From contig OX044354.1 in NCBI GenBank assembly GCA_943846615.1, forward strand, positions 2,311,001 to 2,375,000: a stretch of DNA of 64,000 nucleotides. Reading direction: 5' to 3'. This DNA is from an uncultured Amylibacter sp. (GTDB taxonomy: Bacteria > Pseudomonadota > Alphaproteobacteria > Rhodobacterales > Rhodobacteraceae). Made by a program: the position numbers and the translations under genes. Each line of letters begins with the position of its first letter. Position 1 is the first letter of the stretch. This document shows, in pieces, positions 17,560-25,735 of the stretch. Below the pieces are notes generated by a model. The model worked only from the letters and a program-made list of their open reading frames with translations. It did no database searches and was not told where the DNA came from.

Positions 17560-18279
17560 CTATATGCCCAGTTGATCGCGGATCGTTTTCGATTTCATCT
17601 CTTCTACGTCGCCGGGTTTTAGATCATCTAATTTGAACGGCCCGTATGATGTGCGGATCAAACGGTTCACGCGCAAACCAACGTATTCCATGGCGCGGCG
17701 AATTTCGCGGTTTTTACCTTCGCGAAGGCCGATTGTGAGCCATGCGTTGGAACCCTGTTGGCGATCCAGTTTGATTTCCATTCCCTTGAACCGTTCGCGG
17801 TCGATCACGATACCTTGGCGCAATGGTGCAACCATTTCCTCGGTTGGGGTGCCGTTTACGCGGACGCGGTAGCGGCGTAGCCAACCTGTGGAGGGCAATT
17901 CGAGTTTGCGCTTTAGGCCACCATCGTTGGTCAGCAGTAATAGACCTTCGGAATTGATATCCAAGCGACCGACCGACATAACGCGGGGCATGTTTTCGGG
18001 CATGTGATCATAGATCGTATCGCGCCCTTTTTCGTCGCGATCCGTGGTGACCAGCCCGATGGGTTTGTAATAACGCCAGAAACGAACCTGTTCAGCCTCG
18101 CCGATTTGTTTGCCGTTGACGAAGATTGAATCCGCCGACGTGACCTTGATCGCTGGTGTGTCGAGGATTTTTCCGTTCAGTTTAACCTGACCGATGGCAA
18201 TCATACGTTCAACTTCGCGACGCGATGCAACCCCTGCACGTGCAAGGTATTTCGCAATTCTTTGTGGTTCTTCTGACAT
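17560..18279 (-). CDS. rRNA large/small subunit pseudouridine synthase, RsuA/RluB family
   Basis: A 239-aa protein with an N-terminal S4 RNA-binding domain (RIAKYLARAGVASRREVERM) and the RsuA/RluB catalytic domain. The catalytic aspartate is in VGRLDINSEGLLLLTNDG, followed by GLREGKNREIRRA and LIRTSYGPFKLDDLKPG. RluB acts on 23S U2605 and RsuA on 16S U516; the extended N-terminus and GPFKLDDLKPG favour RluB, but this is not certain. The start at 18279 (MSEEPQRIAKYL) has AGGGAA nearby; the longer frame to 18501 is rejected because it crosses tadA. Confidence 0.93.
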   Translation of the reverse strand: MSEEPQRIAKYLARAGVASRREVERMIAIGQVKLNGKILDTPAIKVTSADSIFVNGKQIGEAEQVRFWRYYKPIGLVTTDRDEKGRDTIYDHMPENMPRVMSVGRLDINSEGLLLLTNDGGLKRKLELPSTGWLRRYRVRVNGTPTEEMVAPLRQGIVIDRERFKGMEIKLDRQQGSNAWLTIGLREGKNREIRRAMEYVGLRVNRLIRTSYGPFKLDDLKPGDVEEMKSKTIRDQLGI

Positions 18280-18342
18280 GCGTTCCCTATGGCGCAATGA
18301 TTGCAGGCTTGCAAGGGGCGCGTTTTTTGCGCATTCAGAATT

Positions 18343-18798
18343 ATGACTGATTTTACAACATATATGCCGATGGCGCTGGAACAGGCGCGGATGGCGGGTG
18401 AGCGCGGCGAGGTGCCCGTGGGCGCGGTGATTGTGCGCGGTGGCGAAGTTGTGGCGCAGGCGGGCAATCGAACGCGGGAATTGAATGATCCAACAGCGCA
18501 CGCAGAGGTGATGGCGATACGCACGGCCTGTGCGGATTTGGGTGTAGAGCGGTTAACGGATGCTGATCTGTATGTGACGTTGGAACCATGCCCGATGTGT
18601 GCGGCGGCGATATCGAATGCGCGGATTGCGCGGGTGTATTATGGTGCGGGCGATCCGAAATCGGGTGGCGTGGCGCAGGGGCCGCGGATATTTGATCATC
18701 CACAGTGTCATCATAAGCCAGAGGTTTATGATGGGATTGCAGAGCGGGAGTGTGCGGAATTGTTGGTTGGGTTTTTTAAGGGGAAAAGGGGTGACTAA
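18343..18798 (+). CDS. tadA: tRNA-specific adenosine deaminase
   Basis: A 151-aa cytidine/adenosine deaminase-fold enzyme. The zinc site is TAHAEVMAI (His and the proton-shuttling Glu) and LEPCPMCAAAIS (two Cys). VPVGAVIV and YYGAGDPKSGGV are typical of TadA. It converts A34 to inosine in tRNA-Arg(ACG). The ATG at 18343 (MTDFTTYMPMALEQA) is chosen by homology; a longer frame begins at 18301. It diverges from the pseudouridine synthase with a 63-bp gap. Confidence 0.95.
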   Translation: MTDFTTYMPMALEQARMAGERGEVPVGAVIVRGGEVVAQAGNRTRELNDPTAHAEVMAIRTACADLGVERLTDADLYVTLEPCPMCAAAISNARIARVYYGAGDPKSGGVAQGPRIFDHPQCHHKPEVYDGIAERECAELLVGFFKGKRGD

Positions 18799-18883
18799 AA
18801 TCATAAACAGTTTAAATCATTGCCACAAAAAGCAAAGCTCATTGTACAAACGCTCCACGAAAACTATTATGGATAGCTAAATT

Positions 18884-19282
18884 ATGACTGCGCAACATTT
18901 TAAAATACTTGCTACTATTTTCATGTTCGGTGGGGGTGCGGTTTTACTTCAGAATTTGGTTTTTGTTGCTGGAAGTCAATCTGCTGTCGCAACCGTTAAT
19001 CATGTGCAACACTTTCGTGTTGGCAATGGGACTGGGCGTTTTTCAGTTTCCGACGATTACGTTCTGCTGACCTTAACTGTAAAAATAGACGATATTGAAG
19101 GGGAGTATACGACGCGTACTGGCCGATCATCGGTGCGAGAGGGCGATATTGTTCAAAGTTTCGTTAAGCCAAACAAGCAAAAAATTATTACGAAGAAACA
19201 ATTGTTTAAAAAAAATATCGCGGGTTTTCTTTCTGCGCTGTTTGGGGCGTTGTTTTTGTGGCTTGCGAAAAGAATAGAATAA
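18884..19282 (+). CDS. Small two-pass membrane protein, DUF3592-like orphan
   Basis: A 132-aa protein with hydrophobic segments at both ends (ILATIFMFGGGAVLLQNLVFV and FLSALFGALFLWLA) and a beta-rich middle (SVSDDYVLLTLTVKIDDI; SSVREGDIVQSFVKPN). That layout resembles DUF3592-type proteins, but the similarity is structural only. The gene is clearly more A/T-rich than tadA upstream. A poor ribosome site precedes the ATG at 18884. It is followed by copy 1 of the palindromic repeat. No function is assigned. Confidence 0.6.
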   Translation: MTAQHFKILATIFMFGGGAVLLQNLVFVAGSQSAVATVNHVQHFRVGNGTGRFSVSDDYVLLTLTVKIDDIEGEYTTRTGRSSVREGDIVQSFVKPNKQKIITKKQLFKKNIAGFLSALFGALFLWLAKRIE

Positions 19283-19351
19283 TTCACCTTCGTTTCAATT
19301 TGGATGATTGTTTAAAGCGGAGTTGCGACTGGTACTGGCGGTCAATCCCCT

Positions 19352-19512
19352 GCGCGGAATCAAGGCCGCAGGCCGCCGCGCATCGTTGGCCCGTCCGATG
19401 GGCAAACGATTTGGTGGGGCAGGGTGTTACTGTTATGTTTTAGATACTTGGCTGGGATAAAGTGGCCAGCACATGTGTTTCTTCGTTTTCCCACGAGCCA
19501 ACCATGCGCGGC
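19352..19512. repeat. Palindromic dispersed element, copy 1 (about 160 bp)
   Basis: The copy begins with GCGCGGAATCAAGGCCG, which folds on itself (GCGCGG with CCGCGC, and GGCC-GCA-GGCC). A left arm at 19375-19409 (GCCGCGCATCGTTGGCCCGT then GGGCAAACGA) is matched by its near-perfect inverse at 19483-19512 (TCGTTTTCCCACGAGCC then AACCATGCGCGGC). A second copy lies at 43901-44060 in the same orientation with about 75-90 percent identity along its length. The element fills the convergent gap between the orphan ending at 19282 and the lipoprotein ending at 19596. No open frame or transposase is inside. Confidence 0.85.
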
Positions 19513-19595
19513 TTTGTTTTGTTGATATCTAAAGTAGGAATGTCGCGCATTAGGATCAACAAATTTTGCTGACCCTAATTTTGCTTGTGCAGATG

Positions 19596-20132
19596 TTAGA
19601 TTAGGCTTTTGAAACGAGGATCAGAAATCATGTTGTTGATCGATTTTGAAAGTGCACGGTTAAATGCATCGGCTGTATTTTTACATGCCGCAGCCGCTGA
19701 AAAGCTTGTGCCAAATTTATGAACCGTATTTACATCGTAAGATTGGCCTTTGTTGGATGAAACGCGCATTCCGATTGTCCAAGTTCCCGCGAAAGAATCT
19801 GGTTTCAGTTCTGTAACAACCACATTGATAGCGCGGCCGTTTCGATTGTACATTTTTCCGGCTAAAAACTCAGCTTGAAGGGCTTGCTCTACAACCTTCG
19901 ATATGTTTTGCCCGCCACCCAAATCAAGAGGGCCTGCTAGCCTGCAAGTTGGTTTTTCTACGATCCCTGCTGCAGCTGTTACAGTTCCAACAGACGTCCC
20001 TTTTCCAGATGCGGCGATACTCTGAAGCGCGATAACATTTGAGGGGTTTGTTTGGTATTGTGGCGTTGTGTAGGTATCGCAACCGGTTAAAATCAATCCA
20101 ACCAAAGAAAAAGCAGCAATCTTATTTATCAT
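19596..20132 (-). CDS. Predicted lipoprotein of unknown function
   Basis: A 178-aa protein with a type II signal: MINKIAAFSLVGLILTGCDT, lipobox LTGC with Cys18; Asp at +2 suggests inner-membrane retention by the classical rule. The mature part has a conserved-looking beta-rich domain (VVEQALQAEFLAGKMYNRNG, VVVTELKPDSFAGTWTIGMR, CKNTADAFNRALSKSINNMI), similar in style to small envelope lipoproteins that form a helix-sheet fold. I do not recognise the family. It is monocistronic: copy 1 of the palindromic element lies downstream and gatC diverges upstream. Confidence 0.75.
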   Translation of the reverse strand: MINKIAAFSLVGLILTGCDTYTTPQYQTNPSNVIALQSIAASGKGTSVGTVTAAAGIVEKPTCRLAGPLDLGGGQNISKVVEQALQAEFLAGKMYNRNGRAINVVVTELKPDSFAGTWTIGMRVSSNKGQSYDVNTVHKFGTSFSAAAACKNTADAFNRALSKSINNMISDPRFKSLI

Positions 20133-20320
20133 TATTATCCCAATCCGTATTATTATAAATTATTTACGCAAAATTACGTTGGCTGAGATTTTTCATAAAT
20201 CGGAATGCAATGCAAGGTTGTCTATGGTCTGTTTGCGAATTGAATTACCAACACCCGCGCTTGCGCCCATCGCTCGACGTTGGTAAACGAAAATCTGAAA
20301 CGCATTTTGGGAATAAGCTG

Positions 20321-20608
20321 ATGTCCATCGACAAAGAAACCGCACGCCGCGCCGCCCATTTGGCGCGTATTGCCGTGCCAGAAGACGAACTTGAAAATCT
20401 GGCGGCGGAACTGACCGGAATTTTAGGATTTATGGAACAGTTGAACGAGGTTGATGTTGAGGGTGTAGAGCCGCTGACCTCTGTATCGCCAATGGCATTG
20501 CCGCGTCGCGCAGATGTTGTAACGGATGGTAATCAGCCAGAGAAAATTTTGAAGAATGCACCTGATAGCCGTGAAGGCTTTTTCGCTGTGCCAAAAGTGG
20601 TGGAATAG
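20321..20608 (+). CDS. gatC: Asp-tRNA(Asn)/Glu-tRNA(Gln) amidotransferase subunit C
   Basis: A 95-aa GatC. Typical features are ETARRAAHLARIAVPEDELE, ILGFMEQLNEVDVEGVEPL and the C-terminal FFAVPKVVE. It stabilises GatA and helps assemble the GatCAB complex, which amidates mischarged Glu-tRNA(Gln) and Asp-tRNA(Asn). I chose the ATG at 20321 (MSIDKETARRA); a longer frame from 20210 adds an unrelated 37 residues. gatA follows three bases after the stop. Confidence 0.95.
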   Translation: MSIDKETARRAAHLARIAVPEDELENLAAELTGILGFMEQLNEVDVEGVEPLTSVSPMALPRRADVVTDGNQPEKILKNAPDSREGFFAVPKVVE

Positions 20609-20611
20609 ATT

Positions 20612-22096
20612 ATGGAATTATCAAAACTGACCATCGCCGATGCTCGTGATAAGTTGCGTGCTAAAGAGATTACCGCCACTGAATTGACCGAGGCCTGCAT
20701 CAGCGCCGTTGATGGTGGCGATGCGTTGAATGCCTATTGTGCGAAAACGCCCGAATTGGCGCGCGAACAGGCCGCGAATGCCGATGCGATGTTGGCCAAG
20801 GGTGATGCGCCTGACATGTGTGGTATCCCGTTGGGGATTAAGGATTTGTTTTGCACCAAGGGTGTGAATTCCCAAGCGGCGTCAAATATCCTGAAAGATT
20901 TTAAACCTGAGTATGAGAGCACCGTAACCACGCGTTTGTTCGATCAAGGCGCGGTTATGTTGGGCAAGTTGAACATGGACGAATTCGCCATGGGTTCATC
21001 CAATGAAACATCTGCATATGGCGCGGCGGTGAACCCGTGGCGTCGTAACGGTGCGGATACGCCGTTGACGGCGGGTGGTTCATCTGGTGGTTCTGCGGCG
21101 GCTGTTGCTGGTGATTTATGTTTGGCGGCGACGGGTACGGATACGGGTGGTTCAATTCGCCAACCTGCCGCGTTCACGGGGATCGTTGGCGTAAAGCCGA
21201 CATATGGCCGTGTGTCGCGTTGGGGCATCATTGCGTTTGCGTCATCATTGGATCAAGCGGGCCCGATGACCAAAACTGTGCGTGATAGCGCGATTTTCCT
21301 GAATGCGATTTCTGGGCATGATGCCAAGGACAGCACATCCGCGCCATTCGAAGTGCCGAATTTTGAGGCGGCGATTACGGGCGATATTCGTGGTAAGAAG
21401 ATCGGTATCCCCAAGGAATATCGTTTGGATGGCATGCCAGCGGAAATCGAGAAGTTATGGGCCGATGGCACCGAAATGATGCGCGATGCGGGCGCGGAGA
21501 TTGTTGATGTTTCCCTGCCGCATACGAAATACGCATTGCCAGCGTACTATGTTTTGGCACCTGCCGAAGCATCGTCAAATTTGGCGCGTTATGATGGTGT
21601 GCGTTATGGCCACCGCGCAACATTGAAATCTGGTGAAGGTATTGATGACATGTACATGCGCACCCGCGCCGAAGGGTTTGGCGACGAGGTAAAGCGCCGC
21701 ATTATGATCGGTGCATATGTATTATCGGCTGGTTTCTACGATGCGTATTACCGCCGCGCGCAACGTGTGCGTACATTGATCAAGAAAGATTTTGATGATG
21801 TTTATGCAACTGGTGTTGACGCGATCCTGACGCCTGCGACGCCATCCGCCGCGTTTGGTTTGGGCGAGATGAAGAACGAAGATCCGATCAAGATGTATTT
21901 GAATGATGTGTTTACGGTGACGGTGAATTTGGCTGGTTTGCCAGGTGTATCTGTGCCTGCGGGGTTGAGTTCCGAAGGATTGCCGTTAGGTTTGCAATTG
22001 ATCGGTCGCCCTTGGGAAGAGGGTGAAATGTTGAACATGGCATCTGTGTTGGAAAACAGCGCAGGGTTTAATGCCAAAGCGGATAAGTGGTGGTAA
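20612..22096 (+). CDS. gatA: Asp-tRNA(Asn)/Glu-tRNA(Gln) amidotransferase subunit A
   Basis: A 494-aa amidase-signature enzyme. Visible are [14 protein letters not shown] (catalytic Lys), [20 protein letters not shown] (first catalytic Ser) and [16 protein letters not shown] (nucleophile Ser), followed by [13 protein letters not shown]. It releases ammonia from glutamine for GatB. It is in an operon with gatC. A lipoprotein gene begins one base after the stop, so the transcript continues into the envelope genes downstream. gatB is not in the window. Confidence 0.97.
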   Translation: MELSKLTIADARDKLRAKEITATELTEACISAVDGGDALNAYCAKTPELAREQAANADAMLAKGDAPDMCGIPLGIKDLFCTKGVNSQAASNILKDFKPEYESTVTTRLFDQGAVMLGKLNMDEFAMGSSNETSAYGAAVNPWRRNGADTPLTAGGSSGGSAAAVAGDLCLAATGTDTGGSIRQPAAFTGIVGVKPTYGRVSRWGIIAFASSLDQAGPMTKTVRDSAIFLNAISGHDAKDSTSAPFEVPNFEAAITGDIRGKKIGIPKEYRLDGMPAEIEKLWADGTEMMRDAGAEIVDVSLPHTKYALPAYYVLAPAEASSNLARYDGVRYGHRATLKSGEGIDDMYMRTRAEGFGDEVKRRIMIGAYVLSAGFYDAYYRRAQRVRTLIKKDFDDVYATGVDAILTPATPSAAFGLGEMKNEDPIKMYLNDVFTVTVNLAGLPGVSVPAGLSSEGLPLGLQLIGRPWEEGEMLNMASVLENSAGFNAKADKWW

Positions 22097-22097
22097 C

Positions 22098-22700
22098 ATG
22101 AAAAAGATATTGATTTCTCTAATGGCTTTGGGGGCGCTGGCCGCCTGTAATGAACCGCAACCAGAGCAGGATCAATATTTCGATCATGTTACGCCTGTGC
22201 CGACGAATATTTCAGGCGAGCCAATTCCACCTGTTGAACCTATTCCCGCGGAGCCTATTCCTGCGTCGACAACTGGCGTGGATGCGGACGGCGTAACCTA
22301 TGAAACGGTAACGGTGAATACCGACGGCCTTGAAGCGCCTGTAGCGCCAGCGACTACTGCCGCGCCAGCGCCTGGATTGTATGAGCCCGCTTTGTCGTTA
22401 CCTACCGAGAGTGCTAAGGTGAAAAAGCGTGCCGCGCGTCCTGTTAAAACCGCGACATTGAAACCGCGTACCGAAACGTTAAACCTGCGCGAATACGCAG
22501 CGACGCAAACGCATTTGGTTGGCGAGAAGAAGTATTCTCGTAGTGCATCGAAATATGCGAATGGTGACAATTGTGACCAATACTCTGTGCCAGAAATCGC
22601 CCAAATAGCGTTCCTGAATGCGGGCGGCCCGCGCAAAGATTCGTTGTTGCTGGATGGTGATGGCGACGGATTTGCATGTGCGTGGGTTCCGCAACGATAA
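22098..22700 (+). CDS. Lipoprotein with C-terminal Excalibur-like domain
   Basis: A 200-aa protein with a lipoprotein signal (MKKILISLMALGALAACNEP, Cys17) and a long Pro/Ala/Thr-rich linker (residues about 20-110). A basic patch (KVKKRAARPVKTATLKPR) leads to a C-terminal domain with DNCDQYSVPEIAQIAFLNAG and LDGDGDGFACAW. The DxDxDGxxC end is the Excalibur-type calcium-binding signature, usually found on surface or wall-associated proteins. The start one base after the gatA stop is supported by the signal peptide. An amidase gene begins one base downstream. Together they suggest a cell-envelope role, which is inference. Confidence 0.78.
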   Translation: MKKILISLMALGALAACNEPQPEQDQYFDHVTPVPTNISGEPIPPVEPIPAEPIPASTTGVDADGVTYETVTVNTDGLEAPVAPATTAAPAPGLYEPALSLPTESAKVKKRAARPVKTATLKPRTETLNLREYAATQTHLVGEKKYSRSASKYANGDNCDQYSVPEIAQIAFLNAGGPRKDSLLLDGDGDGFACAWVPQR

Positions 22701-22701
22701 C

Positions 22702-23430
22702 ATGGCATTGCCTGTTATCCATCAACACCCATCCCCCAATTTCGGCCCGCGAAAACACGGGCGCGCGCCTGATATGATTGTGCTGCACTATACCGCGATG
22801 GATAGTGCCGATGCGGCGATTGAACGTCTGTGCGATCCAACGTGCGAAGTGTCCGCGCATTATGTGATCGACACGGATGGCACGATTGCTCAGTTAGTTT
22901 CCGAAGAGATGCGTGCGTGGCATGCGGGCGCGGGGGCGTGGGGTGATGTTGTGGATGTGAATTCGCATTCCATTGGGATCGAGCTAGACTATTGCCCGCC
23001 ATTTGAAGGTGATCTGGCATTTGATACGCGCCAAATTACGGCATTGAAGGCATTGACGACGGATATATTTGCACGCCGCCCAGATATCACACCCGCGCGG
23101 GTCATTGGGCATTCGGATATGGCGCCTGCGCGAAAATTTGACCCGGGTCCTCTGTTTCCGTGGCGGGAATTGGCGGGGGCTGGATTGTCGATTTGGCCTG
23201 ATGATGTGGATGAACAAACGCCCGATTGGGATGCATTTAAACGGGCGGCGATGGTGTTTGGGTATCGTGCACCCGATGAAGTGGACGGGTGGAATGCGGT
23301 TTTGTTTGCCTTTCGGTCGCGGTTTAATCCGCAACAGACCGGTGATTTATCCGCGCTCGATATGGGCATTTTAACCTCTCTGGCGCATCGTTATCCCGCA
23401 TTGGATCATAAGGAAAAATTTAATGTCTAA
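22702..23430 (+). CDS. N-acetylmuramoyl-L-alanine amidase (AmpD/AmiD-type, Amidase_2)
   Basis: A 242-aa amidase. The zinc ligands are visible: His in MIVLHYTAMDSAD, and His and Asp in VIGHSDMAPARKFDPGPLFPW; SAHYVIDTDGTIAQLV and SIGIELDY are family signatures. No signal peptide is seen, so it is probably cytosolic and acts on anhydro-muropeptides as AmpD does in recycling. The region past about residue 175 resembles a short peptidoglycan-binding-like helical domain (DWDAFKRAAMVFGYRAP). It starts one base after the upstream lipoprotein and overlaps the FkbM gene by eight bases. Confidence 0.9.
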   Translation: MALPVIHQHPSPNFGPRKHGRAPDMIVLHYTAMDSADAAIERLCDPTCEVSAHYVIDTDGTIAQLVSEEMRAWHAGAGAWGDVVDVNSHSIGIELDYCPPFEGDLAFDTRQITALKALTTDIFARRPDITPARVIGHSDMAPARKFDPGPLFPWRELAGAGLSIWPDDVDEQTPDWDAFKRAAMVFGYRAPDEVDGWNAVLFAFRSRFNPQQTGDLSALDMGILTSLAHRYPALDHKEKFNV

Positions 23431-24205
23431 AGATACCCCATTGACCCCGACCGAAATGATCCGCGATGCGCGGCATTTGGCGAATGATGCACGTAACGCC
23501 ATTGTAAAACAGCTGGGATCGGTAAAGGATTTCGAACGCGGCGAGTTGATCCGCCAAATCGATCAATGTACCAAGATGTTGAATATCGGCGAGCCGTATT
23601 TTTCACAAGCAGGCCAAGATCGCATTGTGGACAGCATCTTGAAGAAAAAAATGGGTGGCGTGTTTGTTGATGTTGGTGGATTTGATGGGCGCGAGGGGTC
23701 TAATTCCCTGTTCTTCGAAGTGTTTCGCGCGTGGACAGGTATTTTGATCGAGGCCGCGCCAACCAGTTTGGCCAAGGCCAAAGCGTTTCGCCGTTGCCCG
23801 TGTATTGGTGCTGGTGTTTCGGGGACACCGGGCCAGATGGAATTCATGGAAATCACCGGCAAGATGGCGCAGTTGAGTGGATTTTTGGACGGCTATAGTC
23901 CGAAATTGTTGAATTTCGCCCGCGAACAGCCCGATCACAACGAGATCATTCATACGCTGCAAAGTCGTACCTTGGCGGACATCCTGAGCGATCAGAAGAT
24001 CGCGCAGGCTGACTTCTTGTCATTAGATGTCGAAGGCGGCGAGGTTGGGATTTTAGAGAGTTTCCCGTTTGCGGATTTCGATATTGATATTTGGACGATT
24101 GAAAACAACACGCGTACGCCCGCTATTCGCAAAATTATGCACGCGAATGGGTACAAACGATTTGAGTTTGCAGGTGTTGATGAAATTTACCGCAAAGTGC
24201 GTTAG
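23423..24205 (+). CDS. FkbM family methyltransferase
   Basis: A 260-aa SAM-dependent methyltransferase of the FkbM type. The SAM-binding motif I is VFVDVGGFDGREGSNSLFFE (about residues 75-95), followed by GILIEAAPTSLAKAKAF, and the acidic motif is FLSLDVEGGEVGILESFPF. FkbM domains methylate oxygen atoms of sugars or polyketides; in genomes like this they usually modify surface glycans. The start at 23423 overlaps the amidase gene by eight bases, with AAGGA upstream. The stop overlaps the convergent GNAT stop. Linkage to a lipoprotein and an amidase is compatible with a cell-envelope role. Confidence 0.87.
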   Translation: MSKDTPLTPTEMIRDARHLANDARNAIVKQLGSVKDFERGELIRQIDQCTKMLNIGEPYFSQAGQDRIVDSILKKKMGGVFVDVGGFDGREGSNSLFFEVFRAWTGILIEAAPTSLAKAKAFRRCPCIGAGVSGTPGQMEFMEITGKMAQLSGFLDGYSPKLLNFAREQPDHNEIIHTLQSRTLADILSDQKIAQADFLSLDVEGGEVGILESFPFADFDIDIWTIENNTRTPAIRKIMHANGYKRFEFAGVDEIYRKVR

Positions 24206-24750
24206 CGGTATAGCCCGACACCGTGACGCCAATGCACATCTTTGTAGACCAGTGTGCCTGTCATATCAGGTGTGTAGCGTGATAGTTTCGCAACCTGAAA
24301 TGCCTTTGGTGGAATGCGTAGGGATGGGCGACGAAATCCAAGTTCCATCGCGTTTTCAAACCCGCGTTCTCCGTAGTAACGATGATGCCCTTCTAGGAAG
24401 AGTAGTGGTGCGCCAAGATCATCAGCGACCTTAATCGCGTAGGACAGGAGTGCGGTTCCGACCCCTTGGTTTTGGTGATCTGGTAATACAGCCAAAGGGG
24501 ACAGAACCATGACATCAATCAATTCTTTTTCACCATCCACCTGTGCATAGGACATCATGACATGGCCGATCAGGGTACCGTCGGGACCTACCGCCACCAA
24601 TGATTGGGTGGGCAGTAATGTGAATTGCACGCGCAGGTCTTGGACCATTTTGGGCATATCTGGATCATCGTCAAAGGCGGCGAAATTGATTGCGTCGATG
24701 GCGGCATAATCATCATGGGTTTCGGTGCGAATTGTGTATTGTTTGGTCAT
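24202..24750 (-). CDS. GNAT family N-acetyltransferase
   Basis: A 182-aa GNAT enzyme of the YhbS type. The acetyl-CoA motif A is LSPLAVLPDHQNQGVGTALL (R/Q-x-x-G-x-G/A pattern as QNQGVG), and motif B is PLLFLEGHHRYYGERGFENA. The substrate is unknown. I chose the ATG at 24750 (MTKQYTIRTETHDDYAAI), as homologs start there; the longer frame to 24819 is not supported. The stop codon overlaps the stop of fkbM on the other strand. Confidence 0.87.
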   Translation of the reverse strand: MTKQYTIRTETHDDYAAIDAINFAAFDDDPDMPKMVQDLRVQFTLLPTQSLVAVGPDGTLIGHVMMSYAQVDGEKELIDVMVLSPLAVLPDHQNQGVGTALLSYAIKVADDLGAPLLFLEGHHRYYGERGFENAMELGFRRPSLRIPPKAFQVAKLSRYTPDMTGTLVYKDVHWRHGVGLYR

Positions 24751-24839
24751 GGAGCCTTTGGGGTTAAACAGAAATAATAATGGTTTTATGTTCTGTGAGT
24801 TTATCGGATACGCCCCCAAAATTCAATAATCATAGGATT

Positions 24840-25205
24840 TCAGGTAGATAGCCATTTTTCTGCTTGGTTCTGATCGTGTAACTCAAAACTTTTGATGTCG
24901 ATACCGGGGAAGAGGGCGCCCTCAATCTCTGCTGCGGTGCGCAGCCAGCCCGTATCGCAAAGGACCGCGCATTTATCGTATTTGCCAAGCAACGCGAACA
25001 TTGACGGTATACGCCCCACTTCAACCCCAATTGCACCCAAGGTTGGGAACGAAAATTCAGTGATTTTATACAGCATCTGCCCGTTGCGGACATCCTCGGA
25101 AGCCTTAAGAAGTTCATCCAAACCAACACGCATATCAATGGCATCCAGTGTCCCGCTGAGTTCGATGTCCACTCGATTTTCAGATTGTTTGATGACGTTT
25201 AGCAT
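24840..25205 (-). CDS. SpoIIAA-like (STAS-fold) protein
   Basis: A 121-aa protein matching the SpoIIAA-like family: MLNVIKQSENRVDIELSGTL at the start, LYKITEFSFPTLGAIGVEV in the middle and FELHDQNQAEKWLS at the end. These proteins have a STAS-related fold but lack the conserved phosphorylatable serine motif of anti-sigma antagonists, and their role is unknown. AAGGAGGG seven bases before the ATG at 25205 is a near-perfect ribosome site and fixes the start. It is divergent from rnpB. Confidence 0.83.
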   Translation of the reverse strand: MLNVIKQSENRVDIELSGTLDAIDMRVGLDELLKASEDVRNGQMLYKITEFSFPTLGAIGVEVGRIPSMFALLGKYDKCAVLCDTGWLRTAAEIEGALFPGIDIKSFELHDQNQAEKWLST

Positions 25206-25320
25206 TGTTTGACCCTCCTTGGGTTTAAGGCAGTTTACCAAGAGAATTTGTGCTGTGCTTTGATTTGCATCAATAGGGCGATTTTTTGATTATATAATGA
25301 TTTCAGATAGATAACCCTAT

Positions 25321-25334
25321 GTCCCCATGGGGAC
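25321..25334. promoter_or_regulatory. Perfect 14-bp palindrome upstream of rnpB
   Basis: GTCCCCATGGGGAC is a perfect palindrome about 17-30 bases upstream of the rnpB -35 box, and 23 bases downstream of a TATAAT (25293-25298). It could be an operator or a short hairpin. Function unknown. Confidence 0.4.
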
Positions 25335-25351
25335 ACCTGGGAAACAGCCCA

Positions 25352-25380
25352 TTGACCGACGCGCCGCAATCGCCTATCTG
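25352..25380 (+). promoter_or_regulatory. Predicted sigma70-type promoter of rnpB
   Basis: TTGACC (25352-25357), a 17-bp spacer and TATCTG (25375-25380). The expected transcription start, about 6-8 bases after the -10, falls at 25386-25388. This is exactly where the 5' strand of RNase P helix P1 begins, so the two observations support each other. Confidence 0.7.
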
Positions 25381-25385
25381 GCAGG

Positions 25386-25733
25386 TGCGGATGGCTGGGC
25401 GACCGCGCGTATGCGAGGAAAGTCCGGACTCTTTACAGCAATGGCGGCGGGTAACGCCCGCCTGGGGTAACCCAAGGGAAAGCGCCACAGAAAACAGACC
25501 GCCCGTTTTATACGGGTAAGGGTGAAACGGTGGGGTAAGAGCCCACCGCGGTGGTGGTAACATCACTGGCATGGCAAGCCCCGTCAGGAGCAAAACCAAG
25601 TAGGAACCGCGTGCCCGTAAGGGCGGGGTCGCTGAAGCCCCAGCAGGTTCGGGTGGTTGCTAGAGCGCGTTGGCAACAGCGCGTCCAGATGAATGGTCGC
25701 ACACGACAAAATCCGGCTTATAGGCCATCCGCA
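25386..25733 (+). ncRNA. rnpB: RNase P RNA, bacterial class A
   Basis: The conserved core is readable: GAGGAAAGTCCGGACTC, then CACAGAAAACAGACCGCC, GGTAAGGGTGAAACGGTG, GGTAAGAGCCCACCGCG and, near the end, CACACGACAAAATCCGGCTT. The ends are set by helix P1: TGCGGATGGC at 25386-25395 pairs with GCCATCCGCA at 25724-25733. It is the catalytic RNA that removes 5' leaders from pre-tRNAs, with the protein RnpA. Length of about 348 nt is usual for alphaproteobacteria. The convergent gene downstream stops within two bases of its 3' end. Confidence 0.96.
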
Positions 25734-25735
25734 AA

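Noticed and set aside
19258-19443. 61-codon frame across repeat copy 1
   Set aside because: It runs from the end of the orphan gene into the palindromic element and has no coding character.
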